From assembly GCA_963817435.1 (NCBI GenBank), contig CAWFNY010000004.1, positions 62,001-126,000 on the forward strand: 64,000 bases of DNA, written 5' to 3'. Under the pieces are notes generated by a model. It saw only the letters and a program-made list of their open reading frames with translations, was not told the origin of the DNA and did no database searches. This DNA comes from JADJOM01 sp963817435 (GTDB lineage Bacteria; Gemmatimonadota; Gemmatimonadetes; Gemmatimonadales; GWC2-71-9). Each line of letters opens with the position of its first letter. Position 1 is the first letter of the stretch. Shown here one piece after another: positions 52,582 through 61,262 of the stretch. The position numbers and the translations under genes are program-made.

Positions 52582-55181
52582 TTCGCCCACACCGCCTTCA
52601 GAGAGTCATACACCGGCTTCAGGCGCTGATGATAGCGGGGGACGGTCCACACGGGCCACTCCCAGGTGCGGAAACTCTTTGCGTTCCAGGTGTGGTCGGG
52701 CCCCGGCTCGGGGAGGGCGGCGATCAGCGTCGAGTCCCGGTCCACCACGGCGATGCCGAGCCGGAATCCATCGGAATGCACCGTTCCGATCTGGTCCCCG
52801 ATGTCCTTCTCATACAGCAGCGTGCCGGTGGACGGGTCGCTCACGTTCAGCAGGTTCCACGGCAGCCGCACCTCGAGGACGCCCGCCGCGGTATCCCAGT
52901 ACCAGTCCGAGAGCGTCGACTGCTGCTCCGTGCCATACCGGAGCCGGCCGCGGTTGATGCCCTGGGCGGGAATGAACTCTCCAGTACGGGTGATCCGGGT
53001 CCGGTTGGTGATCACAAACATCGAATCGAACTGCCCATCCGCGCCCCACGCGATCGTGATCGGCCGCCGCGCGAAGAGGCCCCGGTCGTCGCCGTCGATG
53101 ATCTGGCCGGCGCCGACGTAGGGGTTGTACTCCGGCGTGATCAGGAGCTGCGCGTCGCTGCTGTCACGGAAGCTCGCAAGGAACTCGAATCCGATATTGC
53201 CGTGCAGCACATCGCCCGGCAGCCGCTGCTGTCCCAGGTCCGCACGATAGGTGTCGAGTGCGATCAGCACCCGGCGCCGTCCCCATGGAAACCCGGTGCC
53301 CGCGAGCGACGGGAATTCGGCGGCGATGTAGACATACGACTCGTCGGCGCCCACCCTGAGCGCCGCCGGCTGACCCGGCGTCATCGGGTTGTCGGGCGCC
53401 GCGACGGGGGTGAGTCCCCGCCACAGCCGGAGGTCGCCGCCGAGTGCGGGGGTGGTCGCGGAATCGCCGGCGTACATGCCGAGGATGCCATAGTTCTGTT
53501 CGGCGTCCATCACGTTGTGCCACTGCCGGGTGTTCTCCAGCGGGATCTCGTAGTCGATCACGATCCAGTTCTTCTTGAACCACTCGTCGATCCACGCGAA
53601 GATGATCCCGCCGGCGGCGCCGCTCTCCCGGATTTCCCGGGTGAGCCGCGCATCGATGCGCGCCATGGCGACTTCGTCGTGACCGCCGTGATTCCACCCC
53701 TGCGGCTGCAGGTGCGCGAGTCCCCGGCTCGAGGGTACGCCGTACTCCGAGAGCAGCAGCGGCACGCCGGCATGATGCCGCTTGAGATCCCGCAGGTACC
53801 CGAAGTAGTTCGACCGCCCCTCCCTGGAGCTGGCCTTCCCGTACCCGGGATCGTACAGCAGGAAGTCGGGATAGTACGGATAGGCGTGGTAGCTCGCGAA
53901 CCACCCCGCCGGGTTCGCCGGGGTGGCGCGCACCAGCATCGCGTCGAGACCGATGGCGTCGTTCTCGTATTCATTCGAAGCCCGCGGGGCGGGACGGTTA
54001 AGCCGGATGCGCCACTCGGCTTCCTCGTCGGCGTTCGCCTCGGTGATGTGCCGGAGCGGATCGAGCGTCGGCCAGTTGGTGTAGGCGACCGGCCGGATGG
54101 TGTTGTAGCGCTCGACCTCGTAGCCCACCAGGTAGTCACACGCTTCCGCCATCCAGCCGTCCATCGCCGGCACGGCGCCGCGGGTCGAGAGGTACCGGCC
54201 GCTGAACGGCTTCGCCGGATGCTTCGCGTCGAAGTCCTTCACCGCGTACGGCTCCCACTCCCGCCCGAGGATGTAGCCGAGCGTCCACGGCGAGACGTCC
54301 GCGTCGTAGCGGCCCCCCGCATGGCCCGGCCGCACCGGGATCGCCGCGCGGCCATGGAGCAGGTCCACCACTCGGCGCATCTCCTGCCGGAACTCCCCCT
54401 TCCATTCCGGGTCGTCGAAGTCGTGCTCCGGCGGCAGCTCCGTCCACACCCCATGGATGAGCCACAGCGCCCGGTCCCGGTGCGCCACGTTCCACGCCCG
54501 GAGCGCCCGATAGAAGCTCGGCGGCAGGATGGTGTACAGCCGGAGCGTGTTCGCATGCATCCCGGCGATCAGCCGGAACCACCCGGCGTAGGTCGCCGAG
54601 TCAGGCGGGAACTCCGAGGGGAACTTGCCCGGCAGCGCCACGCCCATGTTGACACCGTTCACGTAGAACCGGCGCCAGCTCCCCCTGGCGGCGGGGATCT
54701 CGAAGAAGTCCCCGCGCACCCGGGCATCGACCCGCAGGGTGGCACGGCGCGCTGGCGGCTGCAGGGCGGGGCGGTCCCAGTCGGGATCGATCTGGGCGAG
54801 GACGCCGCGGGTGGCGTCGTTCTTCGGATGCAGCGCCAGAGCGCGTCGGCCTGCCGCGAGCGCGCCCGCGCGGTCCCCCTGGCGCCAGCGGGTCAGCGTG
54901 AGCCCGTCCCACGCGTCGCCGTTGCTGCTGTCCGCGCGGGTCACCATCAGGAACAGCGAGTCGGCATCGGCCACTTTGTCCTGCCGGAGCCAGACGTAAC
55001 CCAGTCCCACCTTCGCGTCGAGGTTGTTGTCGCAGAGCCGGTCGGCCCGCGCGAAGCGCTCCCCGGCGAGCGCGATCGCCTCCGCGCGGTAGGCGGTCCA
55101 GGCCGAGTCGACCAGCGCGGCGGCCTCCGGCGGACAGGGGCCCGCGCAGGCGAGGGCGAGGAGAATTAGATTCGTCGCCAT
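52578..55181 (-). CDS. secreted TPR / TIM-barrel glycosidase-like / beta-domain protein
   Basis: 867 residues. A signal-like N-terminus (MATNLILLALACAGPC), TPR-like helices (about 20-135), then a TIM-barrel glycosidase-like domain (about 150-560) with NTLRLYTILPPSFYRAL, LGYILGREWEPYAV (possible acid/base Glu) and LLLSEYGVPSSRG (possible nucleophile Glu), and a C-terminal beta-sandwich (about 580-860) like a carbohydrate-binding or DOMON fold. The exact family and substrate are unclear. It overlaps the YaiO-like barrel gene, giving a two-gene unit probably for trimming or moving a polysaccharide across the outer membrane. Confidence 0.65.
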   Translation of the reverse strand: MATNLILLALACAGPCPPEAAALVDSAWTAYRAEAIALAGERFARADRLCDNNLDAKVGLGYVWLRQDKVADADSLFLMVTRADSSNGDAWDGLTLTRWRQGDRAGALAAGRRALALHPKNDATRGVLAQIDPDWDRPALQPPARRATLRVDARVRGDFFEIPAARGSWRRFYVNGVNMGVALPGKFPSEFPPDSATYAGWFRLIAGMHANTLRLYTILPPSFYRALRAWNVAHRDRALWLIHGVWTELPPEHDFDDPEWKGEFRQEMRRVVDLLHGRAAIPVRPGHAGGRYDADVSPWTLGYILGREWEPYAVKDFDAKHPAKPFSGRYLSTRGAVPAMDGWMAEACDYLVGYEVERYNTIRPVAYTNWPTLDPLRHITEANADEEAEWRIRLNRPAPRASNEYENDAIGLDAMLVRATPANPAGWFASYHAYPYYPDFLLYDPGYGKASSREGRSNYFGYLRDLKRHHAGVPLLLSEYGVPSSRGLAHLQPQGWNHGGHDEVAMARIDARLTREIRESGAAGGIIFAWIDEWFKKNWIVIDYEIPLENTRQWHNVMDAEQNYGILGMYAGDSATTPALGGDLRLWRGLTPVAAPDNPMTPGQPAALRVGADESYVYIAAEFPSLAGTGFPWGRRRVLIALDTYRADLGQQRLPGDVLHGNIGFEFLASFRDSSDAQLLITPEYNPYVGAGQIIDGDDRGLFARRPITIAWGADGQFDSMFVITNRTRITRTGEFIPAQGINRGRLRYGTEQQSTLSDWYWDTAAGVLEVRLPWNLLNVSDPSTGTLLYEKDIGDQIGTVHSDGFRLGIAVVDRDSTLIAALPEPGPDHTWNAKSFRTWEWPVWTVPRYHQRLKPVYDSLKAVWAK

Positions 55182-55220
55182 GGTAGGTGCCGAATCTTAG
55201 CGACGGAGAGATGACATCGC

Positions 55221-55604
55221 ATGACAGAGACGACGGAGCAATCGATCCGCACGCTGGGTCGGACCCTGGTGGACGAGTTCGGCCGCGGCTGGTCGCGCGG
55301 CAAGGTGGAGGTGATGATGAGCGTCTTCGCCCCCGAAGCCGCCTTCATCGCCGGGCCCTTCGAGGAGCCGCTGCGAGGCATCGAAGCGGTCCGCGGCTAC
55401 TGGGCGGACGTGCCGCTCTACCAGTCGGAGATCACCTTCACGGCGGGGGAGGTCTTCACGGTGGGGCCGTGGTTCGCGACGGAGTTCAAGTGCACCTTCC
55501 GCCGCCGCCGCACCGGCGAGTGGGTCGATGCCCGGGGCTCGATCTTCTGCGAGACCAACGGCGTGCTGATCACCGAGATGCGCATGTACTGGGAGCGGCG
55601 GTAA
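55221..55604 (+). CDS. NTF2-like/SnoaL-fold protein
   Basis: 127 residues with the layout helix-helix-then curved sheet: LVDEFGRGWSRGKVEVMMSVFAPEAAF, GIEAVRGYWADVPLY, FTVGPWFATEFKCTFRRR, ETNGVLITEMRMYW. This is the SnoaL-like/NTF2-like superfamily; function varies (ketosteroid isomerase-like, polyketide cyclase, binding). It is a single gene divergent from the large glycosidase-like gene and followed by repeats. Confidence 0.7.
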   Translation: MTETTEQSIRTLGRTLVDEFGRGWSRGKVEVMMSVFAPEAAFIAGPFEEPLRGIEAVRGYWADVPLYQSEITFTAGEVFTVGPWFATEFKCTFRRRRTGEWVDARGSIFCETNGVLITEMRMYWERR

Positions 55605-55607
55605 GGC

Positions 55608-55634
55608 GAACGGGCGGACGGGCGGACCGGCGGT
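55608..55634. repeat. CGGGCGGA octamer tract
   Basis: CGGGCGGACGGGCGGACCGGCGG sits beside a GTCATCCC palindrome. The 16-mer GGGCGGACGGGCGGAC occurs exactly, on the other strand, in the NAD synthetase linker (about 58008-58030), so it is a dispersed tract. Confidence 0.6.
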
Positions 55635-55664
55635 AAGACGGTAGAACGGGATCCGTTGGACCCC

Positions 55665-55758
55665 GTTGTCATCCCGAGCGCAGCGAGGGATCTCTCAAGG
55701 ACGGCACCACTGGCCGCCTCAAGAGATCCCTCGTCGCTTCGCCCCCCGGGATGACAAC
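55665..55758. repeat. GTTGTCATCCC palindrome, 94 bp
   Basis: Ends GTTGTCATCCC and GGGATGACAAC; arms contain CGCAGCGAGGGATCTCT and its complement. It lies between convergent genes, probably with a terminator role. Confidence 0.75.
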
Positions 55759-55777
55759 GCTGCGGTCCGGACTCGTC

Positions 55778-56239
55778 CTACTGGTTCCGCCGCACGTACT
55801 CCAGTGCCCACTTGAGCAGTTCGGGGCTCCGGAGCCCCACCCGGGTCGCGATCCCGATCGCATCCTCCTCGTCCATGCCCTCGTCGAGCATCAGGAACGG
55901 AATCAGCGCGCCCCCGACCCGGTTGGCGCTGGCGCAGTGGAAGAAGATGGTGCGGTCCCGGTTGGCCTTCAGGATGTCGCGGATCCGGGTGAGCGTCTGA
56001 TCATTGAGGTCGGCGGCAGTTACCGGTACGTTGAGATACTCCATGCCGAGCGCCGCGACCGCCCGAGCCTCGTCGACGGGATGCGGTTCGGTGACTCCCC
56101 GGATGTTGAGGATCACCGAGGTGCCCGCCGCCTTCAGCGACTCGAGGTGTGACTGGGCCGGCTGACCTCCGGTGATCACATTGGGCAGGGCCTGGCAGGC
56201 GTTCACGACGCCGCGGATCGCTTCGATGGGTTTCGGCAT
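55778..56239 (-). CDS. DUF442/beta-lactamase hydrolase-like phosphatase domain protein
   Basis: 153 residues. The start ATG faces crcB. VITGGQPAQSHLESLKAAG, then the catalytic-loop-like FFHCASANRVGGAL (Cys-x4-Arg) fits the DUF442/Blh family, a tyrosine-phosphatase-like fold seen in sulfide and redox contexts. The substrate is unknown. Divergent from crcB with about 25 bases between the starts. Confidence 0.75.
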   Translation of the reverse strand: MPKPIEAIRGVVNACQALPNVITGGQPAQSHLESLKAAGTSVILNIRGVTEPHPVDEARAVAALGMEYLNVPVTAADLNDQTLTRIRDILKANRDRTIFFHCASANRVGGALIPFLMLDEGMDEEDAIGIATRVGLRSPELLKWALEYVRRNQ

Positions 56240-56263
56240 TTCGGGAAACTAAAGGATCGCCAC

Positions 56264-56650
56264 ATGATCTGGTACATCGCCATCGGCAGCGCCCTCGGCG
56301 GCGTGCTTCGCTACCTCGTCGGTGGGCTCATCCAGCGGGCGACACCCGGCACCTTTCCCATCGGCACCCTGGTCATCAACATCACCGGTTCGTTCCTGCT
56401 GGGGCTGCTCTACCGTTATTCCGCCGATTCCGCCGCGATCACCCCGGAGATCCGCGCGATGCTCACCATCGGCCTCTGCGGCGGCTACACCACTTTCTCT
56501 ACCTTCAGCTACGAGACCGTGCGGCTGCTCGAGGATGGCGAGATCGGCCGCGCCCTGGCCTACATCGGCCTGAGTGTCGGCATTTCCGTCGCTGCAACGA
56601 TGCTCGGTATCATGGCCGGGCGGGAACTGCTCGCTCTCCGGCGGGCCTGA
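56264..56650 (+). CDS. crcB: fluoride channel CrcB/Fluc
   Basis: 128 residues with four membrane segments. Family features: GGVLRYLVGG, PIGTLVINITGSFLLGLL and GLCGGYTTFSTFSYETV (the TTFSTF fluoride pathway). It exports fluoride. Only about 25 bases separate it from the divergent gene, leaving no room for a fluoride riboswitch. It is followed 18 bases later by a DUF190 gene, a common pairing. Confidence 0.92.
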   Translation: MIWYIAIGSALGGVLRYLVGGLIQRATPGTFPIGTLVINITGSFLLGLLYRYSADSAAITPEIRAMLTIGLCGGYTTFSTFSYETVRLLEDGEIGRALAYIGLSVGISVAATMLGIMAGRELLALRRA

Positions 56651-56668
56651 AGAAGCGGGAGGACCACG

Positions 56669-57010
56669 ATGCATGGCATGACGGGCGAGCGGATCCTGAT
56701 GCGGATCCACCTTGGAGAGCGTGACCGCTACGACGGCAAACCGCTGTACACCGCGATCGTCAATCTGCTCCGGGAGCGGCAGTTCGCCGGCGCCACCGTC
56801 ACCCGCGCGATCATGGGCTTCGGTGCCACCGCCCGGCTGCATACCGACAAGGTGCTGCGGCTCTCCGTCGACCTGCCGATCATCGTGGAGTGCGTCGACA
56901 GCGAGGAGAAGATCAATGCCATCCTCCCCGAACTCGATGCGATGATCGGCGGCGGCCTGATCACGCTGGAGAAGGTGCGGGTGATCATGTATCGCGCGGA
57001 GAACCCGTAG
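56669..57010 (+). CDS. DUF190 protein, CrcB partner
   Basis: 113 residues. GERILMRIHLGERDRYDGKPLYTAI and GATVTRAIMGFGATARLHTDK are the DUF190 signature; the fold is PII-like. It is frequently encoded beside crcB, but its function is not established. GGAGG precedes the ATG. Confidence 0.88.
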   Translation: MHGMTGERILMRIHLGERDRYDGKPLYTAIVNLLRERQFAGATVTRAIMGFGATARLHTDKVLRLSVDLPIIVECVDSEEKINAILPELDAMIGGGLITLEKVRVIMYRAENP

Positions 57011-57073
57011 GGGCTCAGCCGATGACAGCGGTGTTGCCGTGTAAACGGAGTCGCGTCGAGGTAGATTGACCGC

Positions 57074-58852
57074 ATGTTCCAAATCGCCATCGCCCAGTTC
57101 CGCCCGGACAAGGGCGCGTACGCCGCGAATCTGGTGCGCGCCGGTGAGGTGTTCCGTCAGGTGGCGGGATGGCCCGTGCCTCCGGTGCTGGTGGCCTTCC
57201 CCGAGGCCGCGCTGACCGGATACTTCCTCGAAGGCGGGGTACAGGAACTCGCCCTCCCCGCGGAACAGCTCTACCAGGATCTCGCCCGGGTTCACAAGGA
57301 AAGCGGCGCGCCGCCGCTCGACGTGTCGATCGGCTTCTACGAGGTCTGGCGCAATCATCTCCACAACTCCGCCCTCTACGCGAGCCTCGGCGGCACCGAT
57401 GCCGGCATCCGCCACGTGCATCGCAAGGTCTTCCTGCCGACCTACGGCGTCTTCGACGAGGAGCGCTTCGTCGAGCCGGGCCGCAGCGTGCAGGCTTTCG
57501 ACACCCGCTGGGGCCGTTGCGCCATGCTGGTCTGCGAGGATGCCTGGCACTCGCTGATGCCGACCCTCGCCGCGCTCGATGGCGCGCAGGTCATCCTGAT
57601 CCCCAGCGCCACGCCGGCGCGCGGGCTCTCTCCCAGGATCGGCCAGTCGCGGCCCGCCAACCTCGATCGCTGGGACCGGCTCGCGCAGGGCATCGCGGAG
57701 GAGCACGGCGTCTACGTCGCACTGTCGCATCTCGTCGGCTTCGAGGGCGGCAAGGGCTTCGCGGGCGGATCGATGGCGGCCGGCCCCCGCGGTGACATTC
57801 TGCTGCAGGCGCCGCTCTTCGAGCCGGCCACGCTGCCGGTCACGGTGGACTTCGAGGAGATCACTCGCGCCCGCGCCGAGGCGCCGCTGCTCTCCGATCT
57901 GCAGAGCCGGCTGCCGGGATTGCTTGGGAGCCTGGCTGAGGCGCAGGAAGGCGGGAAGGCGGGAGCGCGGGAAGCCGAGCTGCCGCCTGTCCGCCCGTCG
58001 GACCTTCCGCCTGTCCGCCCGTCCGCCCTTTCGCCGGATCCGCTCGCCATCGACCCCGAACTCACCCGCACCTGGCTGGTGGCGTTCATTCGTGACGAAC
58101 TGCTCCGGCGCAGGAAGTTCGGCAAGGCGGTGATCGGCCTTTCCGGTGGTGTGGACAGCGCGCTCGTCGCCTTCCTGGCAGCCGAGGCGCTCGGGCCGGA
58201 GAATGTGACGGCCGTGCGCATGCCGTACCGGACCTCGAGCCCGGACAGTCTCGAGCACGCGCAGCTCGTCATCGACAAGCTCGGCATCAAGAGCCGCACG
58301 GTGGATATCAGCGCGGGGGTGGACGGGATCGTCGCCGGCGTAGGCGGCGAGACCACGCCGGCCAGGAAGGGGAACGTGATGGCGCGGATGCGCATGATCA
58401 CGCTCTTCGATCTCTCCGAGGAACTCCGCGCCCTGCCGCTCGGCACCGGCAACAAGACCGAGCGCCTCTTCGGTTACTTCACCTGGCACGCGGATGATTC
58501 GCCGCCGGTCAATCCGATCGGCGACCTCTTCAAGTGCCAGGTCTGGGCGCTCGCGCAGCATGTCGGCGTGCCCGGCGTCATCGTCACCAAGCCGGCCAGC
58601 GCGGATCTCATCAAGGGCCAGACCGACGAAGGCGACTTCGGCATCTCGTACCCCAAGGCCGATCACATCCTCCACTGGCTGCTGCAGGGCTATCGTCCCG
58701 AGCAGGTCGTGGCGCAGGGCTTCACCGCGCAGGAGGTGGAGCTGGTCCGCAAGCGGCTCGAATCCACCCACTGGAAGCGGCGTCTCCCCACCGTGGCGAT
58801 GGTGAGCCAGACGGCGATCGGCGAGTACTATCTCCGGCCGGTGGATTACTGA
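57074..58852 (+). CDS. nadE: glutamine-dependent NAD synthetase
   Basis: 592 residues. The N-terminal nitrilase-like glutaminase domain has Glu in FPEAALTGYFLEG, Lys in RKVFLPTYGVFDEERFV and Cys in MLVCEDAWHSL. The C-terminal synthetase domain has the PP-loop IGLSGGVDSALVAFLA and GTGNKTERLFGYFTWHADD. It amidates deamido-NAD using ammonia from glutamine. The interdomain linker (about residues 290-325) is unusual: GGKAGAREAELPPVRPSDLP and a second PPVRPSALSP unit are encoded by the dispersed CGCCCGTC tract. Expected to tolerate it because it is at a domain border. Confidence 0.93.
   Translation: MFQIAIAQFRPDKGAYAANLVRAGEVFRQVAGWPVPPVLVAFPEAALTGYFLEGGVQELALPAEQLYQDLARVHKESGAPPLDVSIGFYEVWRNHLHNSALYASLGGTDAGIRHVHRKVFLPTYGVFDEERFVEPGRSVQAFDTRWGRCAMLVCEDAWHSLMPTLAALDGAQVILIPSATPARGLSPRIGQSRPANLDRWDRLAQGIAEEHGVYVALSHLVGFEGGKGFAGGSMAAGPRGDILLQAPLFEPATLPVTVDFEEITRARAEAPLLSDLQSRLPGLLGSLAEAQEGGKAGAREAELPPVRPSDLPPVRPSALSPDPLAIDPELTRTWLVAFIRDELLRRRKFGKAVIGLSGGVDSALVAFLAAEALGPENVTAVRMPYRTSSPDSLEHAQLVIDKLGIKSRTVDISAGVDGIVAGVGGETTPARKGNVMARMRMITLFDLSEELRALPLGTGNKTERLFGYFTWHADDSPPVNPIGDLFKCQVWALAQHVGVPGVIVTKPASADLIKGQTDEGDFGISYPKADHILHWLLQGYRPEQVVAQGFTAQEVELVRKRLESTHWKRRLPTVAMVSQTAIGEYYLRPVDY
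57945..58035 (+). repeat. dispersed GGCGGGAAG / CCGCCCGTC tract inside nadE
   Basis: Includes GGCGGGAAGGCGGGAG and a tandem CCGCCTGTCCGCCCGTC unit. The CCGCCC part matches, in reverse complement, the tract at 55608-55634. It lies within the coding region and preserves the reading frame. Confidence 0.6.
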
Positions 58853-58856
58853 ACTG

Positions 58857-59085
58857 AAGGGAAGAGGGAAGAGGGAAACAACAGGGAAGAGGGAAGAGGG
58901 AAGAGGGAACGGCACGGGCCCCGGTTTGTCATCCCGAGGGAGCGAAGCGACCGAGGGATCCCTTGAAGCTCCGCTCGGAGCTCGAAGGGATCCCTCGCTG
59001 CGCTCGGGATGACATGGTGGGCAGGGAGTCCCTCTTCCCTCTTCCCTCTTCCCTTTCCCCTCTTCCCTTTTCCTCCCCCCTCGTA
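58857..59085. repeat. composite palindrome: purine heptamer arm, inner GTCATCCC element, pyrimidine arm
   Basis: Left arm (GGGAAGA)n from 58857, then a GGCACGGGCCCCGG spacer, inner palindrome 58928-59013 (GTCATCCCGAG...CTCGGGATGAC), then GGTGGGCAGGGAG and a (TCTTCCC)n arm to about 59085. The copy at 61711-61945 is nearly identical in spacers and inner palindrome. It separates nadE from the thioesterase gene, where it may terminate transcription and also remove a nearby promoter. Confidence 0.85.
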
Positions 59086-59095
59086 TCTTCCGAGC

Positions 59096-59563
59096 ATGTC
59101 AGCCACCCCCGACTCCCGCCCCATGTCGTATTCGCGTGCCGAGCTCACCACGCTCGTCATGCCGAACATGCTGAATGTCCTCAGCGACCTCTTCGGCGGG
59201 CATCTGCTGTCGATGGTGGACCAGGCGGCGGCGGTCGCGGCGATCCGCCACGCCGGCGGGCCGGCGGTCACGGCGAGCTTCGACCGGGTGGACTTCCGCG
59301 ACCGGATCGGGGTGGGGGCGCTCGTCACCTGCATGGCGACGGTGGACTTCGTCGGCAACACCTCGATGGATGTCTCGGTCGAGGTCTATGCCGAGCATGT
59401 GGCGACCGGCGAGCGGCGGCACACTCATTCGGCACACGTCGTCTTCGTCGCGATCGACGCGACCGGCAAGCCGACCCGGGTGCCGCGACTCATCCCGGAG
59501 TCTCCGGAAGAGCACGCGCGCTACGAGCGGGCGCGAAAGTACCGCGAGGAACGCAAACGGTGA
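59096..59563 (+). CDS. acyl-CoA thioesterase (hotdog fold)
   Basis: 155 residues. The hotdog core is LVMPNMLNVLSDLFGGHLLS and MVDQAAAVAAIRHAGG, with FDRVDFRDRIGVGALVTCMATV, as in BFIT/YciA-type acyl-CoA thioesterases. It hydrolyses acyl-CoA to free acid and CoA. Its stop overlaps the next gene's GTG start by four bases (GTGA). The upstream composite repeat leaves no obvious Shine-Dalgarno site. Confidence 0.87.
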   Translation: MSATPDSRPMSYSRAELTTLVMPNMLNVLSDLFGGHLLSMVDQAAAVAAIRHAGGPAVTASFDRVDFRDRIGVGALVTCMATVDFVGNTSMDVSVEVYAEHVATGERRHTHSAHVVFVAIDATGKPTRVPRLIPESPEEHARYERARKYREERKR

Positions 59564-60387
59564 TCGTCGCCGTCTTCGGCGGCGGCGGCGCCAAGGCCGC
59601 GGCGCACATCGGCGCCTTCCGCGCGCTCGAGGAGGCGAACCTCGTCCCCGGGCACATCGTCGGCACCTCGATGGGCGCGGTCTTCTCCGCGCTCTTCGCT
59701 TCCGGGCTCGATGCGCGCGACGCCCTCGAGCGGGTGGCGATGATCGGCGAGAAGGACGTTGTCCGCGCCGAGCCGTTCGCCTTCCTCAAGGGGCTCTGGG
59801 CGAAGGCGCTGCTGCAGCCCGACCCCTTCCGCCGCTCGCTCGAGCGGATGCTCGGCACCCGGCGCTTCCAGGATCTCAAGATCCCGCTCACCGTCACCGC
59901 GACCGCGCTCGATACCGGCGAGCTCACTCTCTTCGGCGCGGGCGGGCGCGACGTGCCGCTGATCGAGGCGCTCTACGCCACCTGCGCGCTGCCGCTGTTC
60001 TACCCGCCGGCGATCATCGACGGCCGCCGCTACGCCGATGGCGGGCTCCGCGCGGTGGTGCCGCTGGAGCCGGCGAGTTTGATTCCGGCGAGTCTGGTGG
60101 TGGCGGTGGATGTGGGGCCGGGGTTCGACGAGGCGCCCGGCGGGCCCTCGGGACTTCCGCCGATCGTCGAGATGCACAACGAGGCGACCGGCATCCTGAT
60201 GGCGGGTCAGACGGCACAGGCGCTCGCGCTCTGGCGCGCCAACCCCGCCCGGCCGCCCCTCATCTACGTCCGGCCCCCGGTGGAAAAGGGCGCCACCTTC
60301 CGCGTCGATCAGGTGCGCCGGTTTGTCGAGGAAGGCTATACCGCGACCCGGGTGGCGCTCGCGGGCTTGAATTCGCCGCCGCAATAG
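59560..60387 (+). CDS. patatin-like phospholipase, RssA type
   Basis: 275 residues from a GTG. The oxyanion loop is VAVFGGGGAKAAAHIGA, the nucleophile elbow GTSMG, and the catalytic Asp in RRYADGGLR; the dyad is complete, unlike the DGV variant at 10422-11663. It shares an operon with the thioesterase, suggesting fatty-acid release and recycling. Confidence 0.88.
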   Translation: MIVAVFGGGGAKAAAHIGAFRALEEANLVPGHIVGTSMGAVFSALFASGLDARDALERVAMIGEKDVVRAEPFAFLKGLWAKALLQPDPFRRSLERMLGTRRFQDLKIPLTVTATALDTGELTLFGAGGRDVPLIEALYATCALPLFYPPAIIDGRRYADGGLRAVVPLEPASLIPASLVVAVDVGPGFDEAPGGPSGLPPIVEMHNEATGILMAGQTAQALALWRANPARPPLIYVRPPVEKGATFRVDQVRRFVEEGYTATRVALAGLNSPPQ

Positions 60388-60423
60388 GCAAATTGGCTGG
60401 ACAGTTCACCCGCACGGGAAATA

Positions 60424-60831
60424 ATGAAAGCCTCTGAAGTGATGGTCCCCAATCCCTTCGTCGCGGTCGCCAACGCCTCCGCGAGCGAAGTGGCGATCAT
60501 GTTCCGCACCCGCAATATCTCGGTCGTGCCCGTGGTCGATGACCATCGCACCCGCCGGTTCCTCGGCGTGCTCAGCGACCGCGACCTCGTGACCCGCTGC
60601 CTCGCCCTCGGCAACGACCCGTCGCAGACCCGGGCCGACGGCATCATGCGCACCGACAGCCCCGTGGTCGGCGGCGATACCGAGCTCGACGGCTTCGCCG
60701 TCTACATGAACCAGGACCCCGACGAGTCGCACCTCCGCGCCACGATCACCGTGGTGGATTCGGAGCACCGCGTCATCGGGTTCATCAGTCACCCCGAACT
60801 CATCACCGGCATCAAGCTCATCTGGCGCTGA
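60424..60831 (+). CDS. two-CBS-domain protein
   Basis: 135 residues: CBS 1 (KASEVMVPNPFVAVANASAS to FLGVLSDRDLVTRCLA) and CBS 2 (ADGIMRTDSPVVGGDTELDG to VIGFISHPELI). CBS pairs bind adenine nucleotides and regulate partners; none is attached here. Followed two bases later by a DUF2203 gene. Confidence 0.85.
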   Translation: MKASEVMVPNPFVAVANASASEVAIMFRTRNISVVPVVDDHRTRRFLGVLSDRDLVTRCLALGNDPSQTRADGIMRTDSPVVGGDTELDGFAVYMNQDPDESHLRATITVVDSEHRVIGFISHPELITGIKLIWR

Positions 60832-60833
60832 CC

Positions 60834-61262
60834 ATGCCCTCGCCCCGCATCTATACCGTCCGCGAAGCCGAGGCCACGCTGCCGCTGGTGAGGGGCATCG
60901 TCGCCGACATCCTCGCCACCCACCGCCGCTGGACCGAACTGGTGGCGCGCTACGAGCTGCTCACCGGCCAGGTCCGTGCCGACGACGGTGAACCGCAGGA
61001 CCTCATCGAGCTTCGGGACACCGCGGCCCGCGAAGCCGAGCGGATCAACGCCTGCCTGGTGGAACTGGAGCAGCTCGGCGGGGTGTTCAAGGGGTTCGAT
61101 CTCGGGCTGGTCGACTTTTACGCCCTCAAGGACGACCGGCTCGTCTTTCTCTGCTGGCAGCCCGGGGAAGACAGCATCACCCACTGGCACGAGGTCGACG
61201 CCGGGTTCGCCGGCCGTCAACCGATCGATGCCCACATGCTCGCTGAAACGGTAATTGGATGA
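60834..61262 (+). CDS. DUF2203 domain protein
   Basis: 142 residues. YTVREAEATLPLVRGIVADI and the C-terminal FLCWQPGEDSITHWHEVDAG are the DUF2203 signature; helical N-terminal half, short C-terminal sheet. Function unknown. It overlaps the next gene by four bases. Confidence 0.85.
   Translation: MPSPRIYTVREAEATLPLVRGIVADILATHRRWTELVARYELLTGQVRADDGEPQDLIELRDTAAREAERINACLVELEQLGGVFKGFDLGLVDFYALKDDRLVFLCWQPGEDSITHWHEVDAGFAGRQPIDAHMLAETVIG

Noticed and set aside
56240..56263. Fluoride riboswitch before crcB
   Set aside because: Only about 25 bases separate the divergent start codons, too few for the aptamer.
56249..58915. Long minus-strand frame opposite crcB, DUF190 and nadE
   Set aside because: Shadow; all three plus-strand genes have strong family signatures.
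58857..59085. CRISPR-like repetition
   Set aside because: The repeats are 7-base tandem units without spacers and there are no cas genes.
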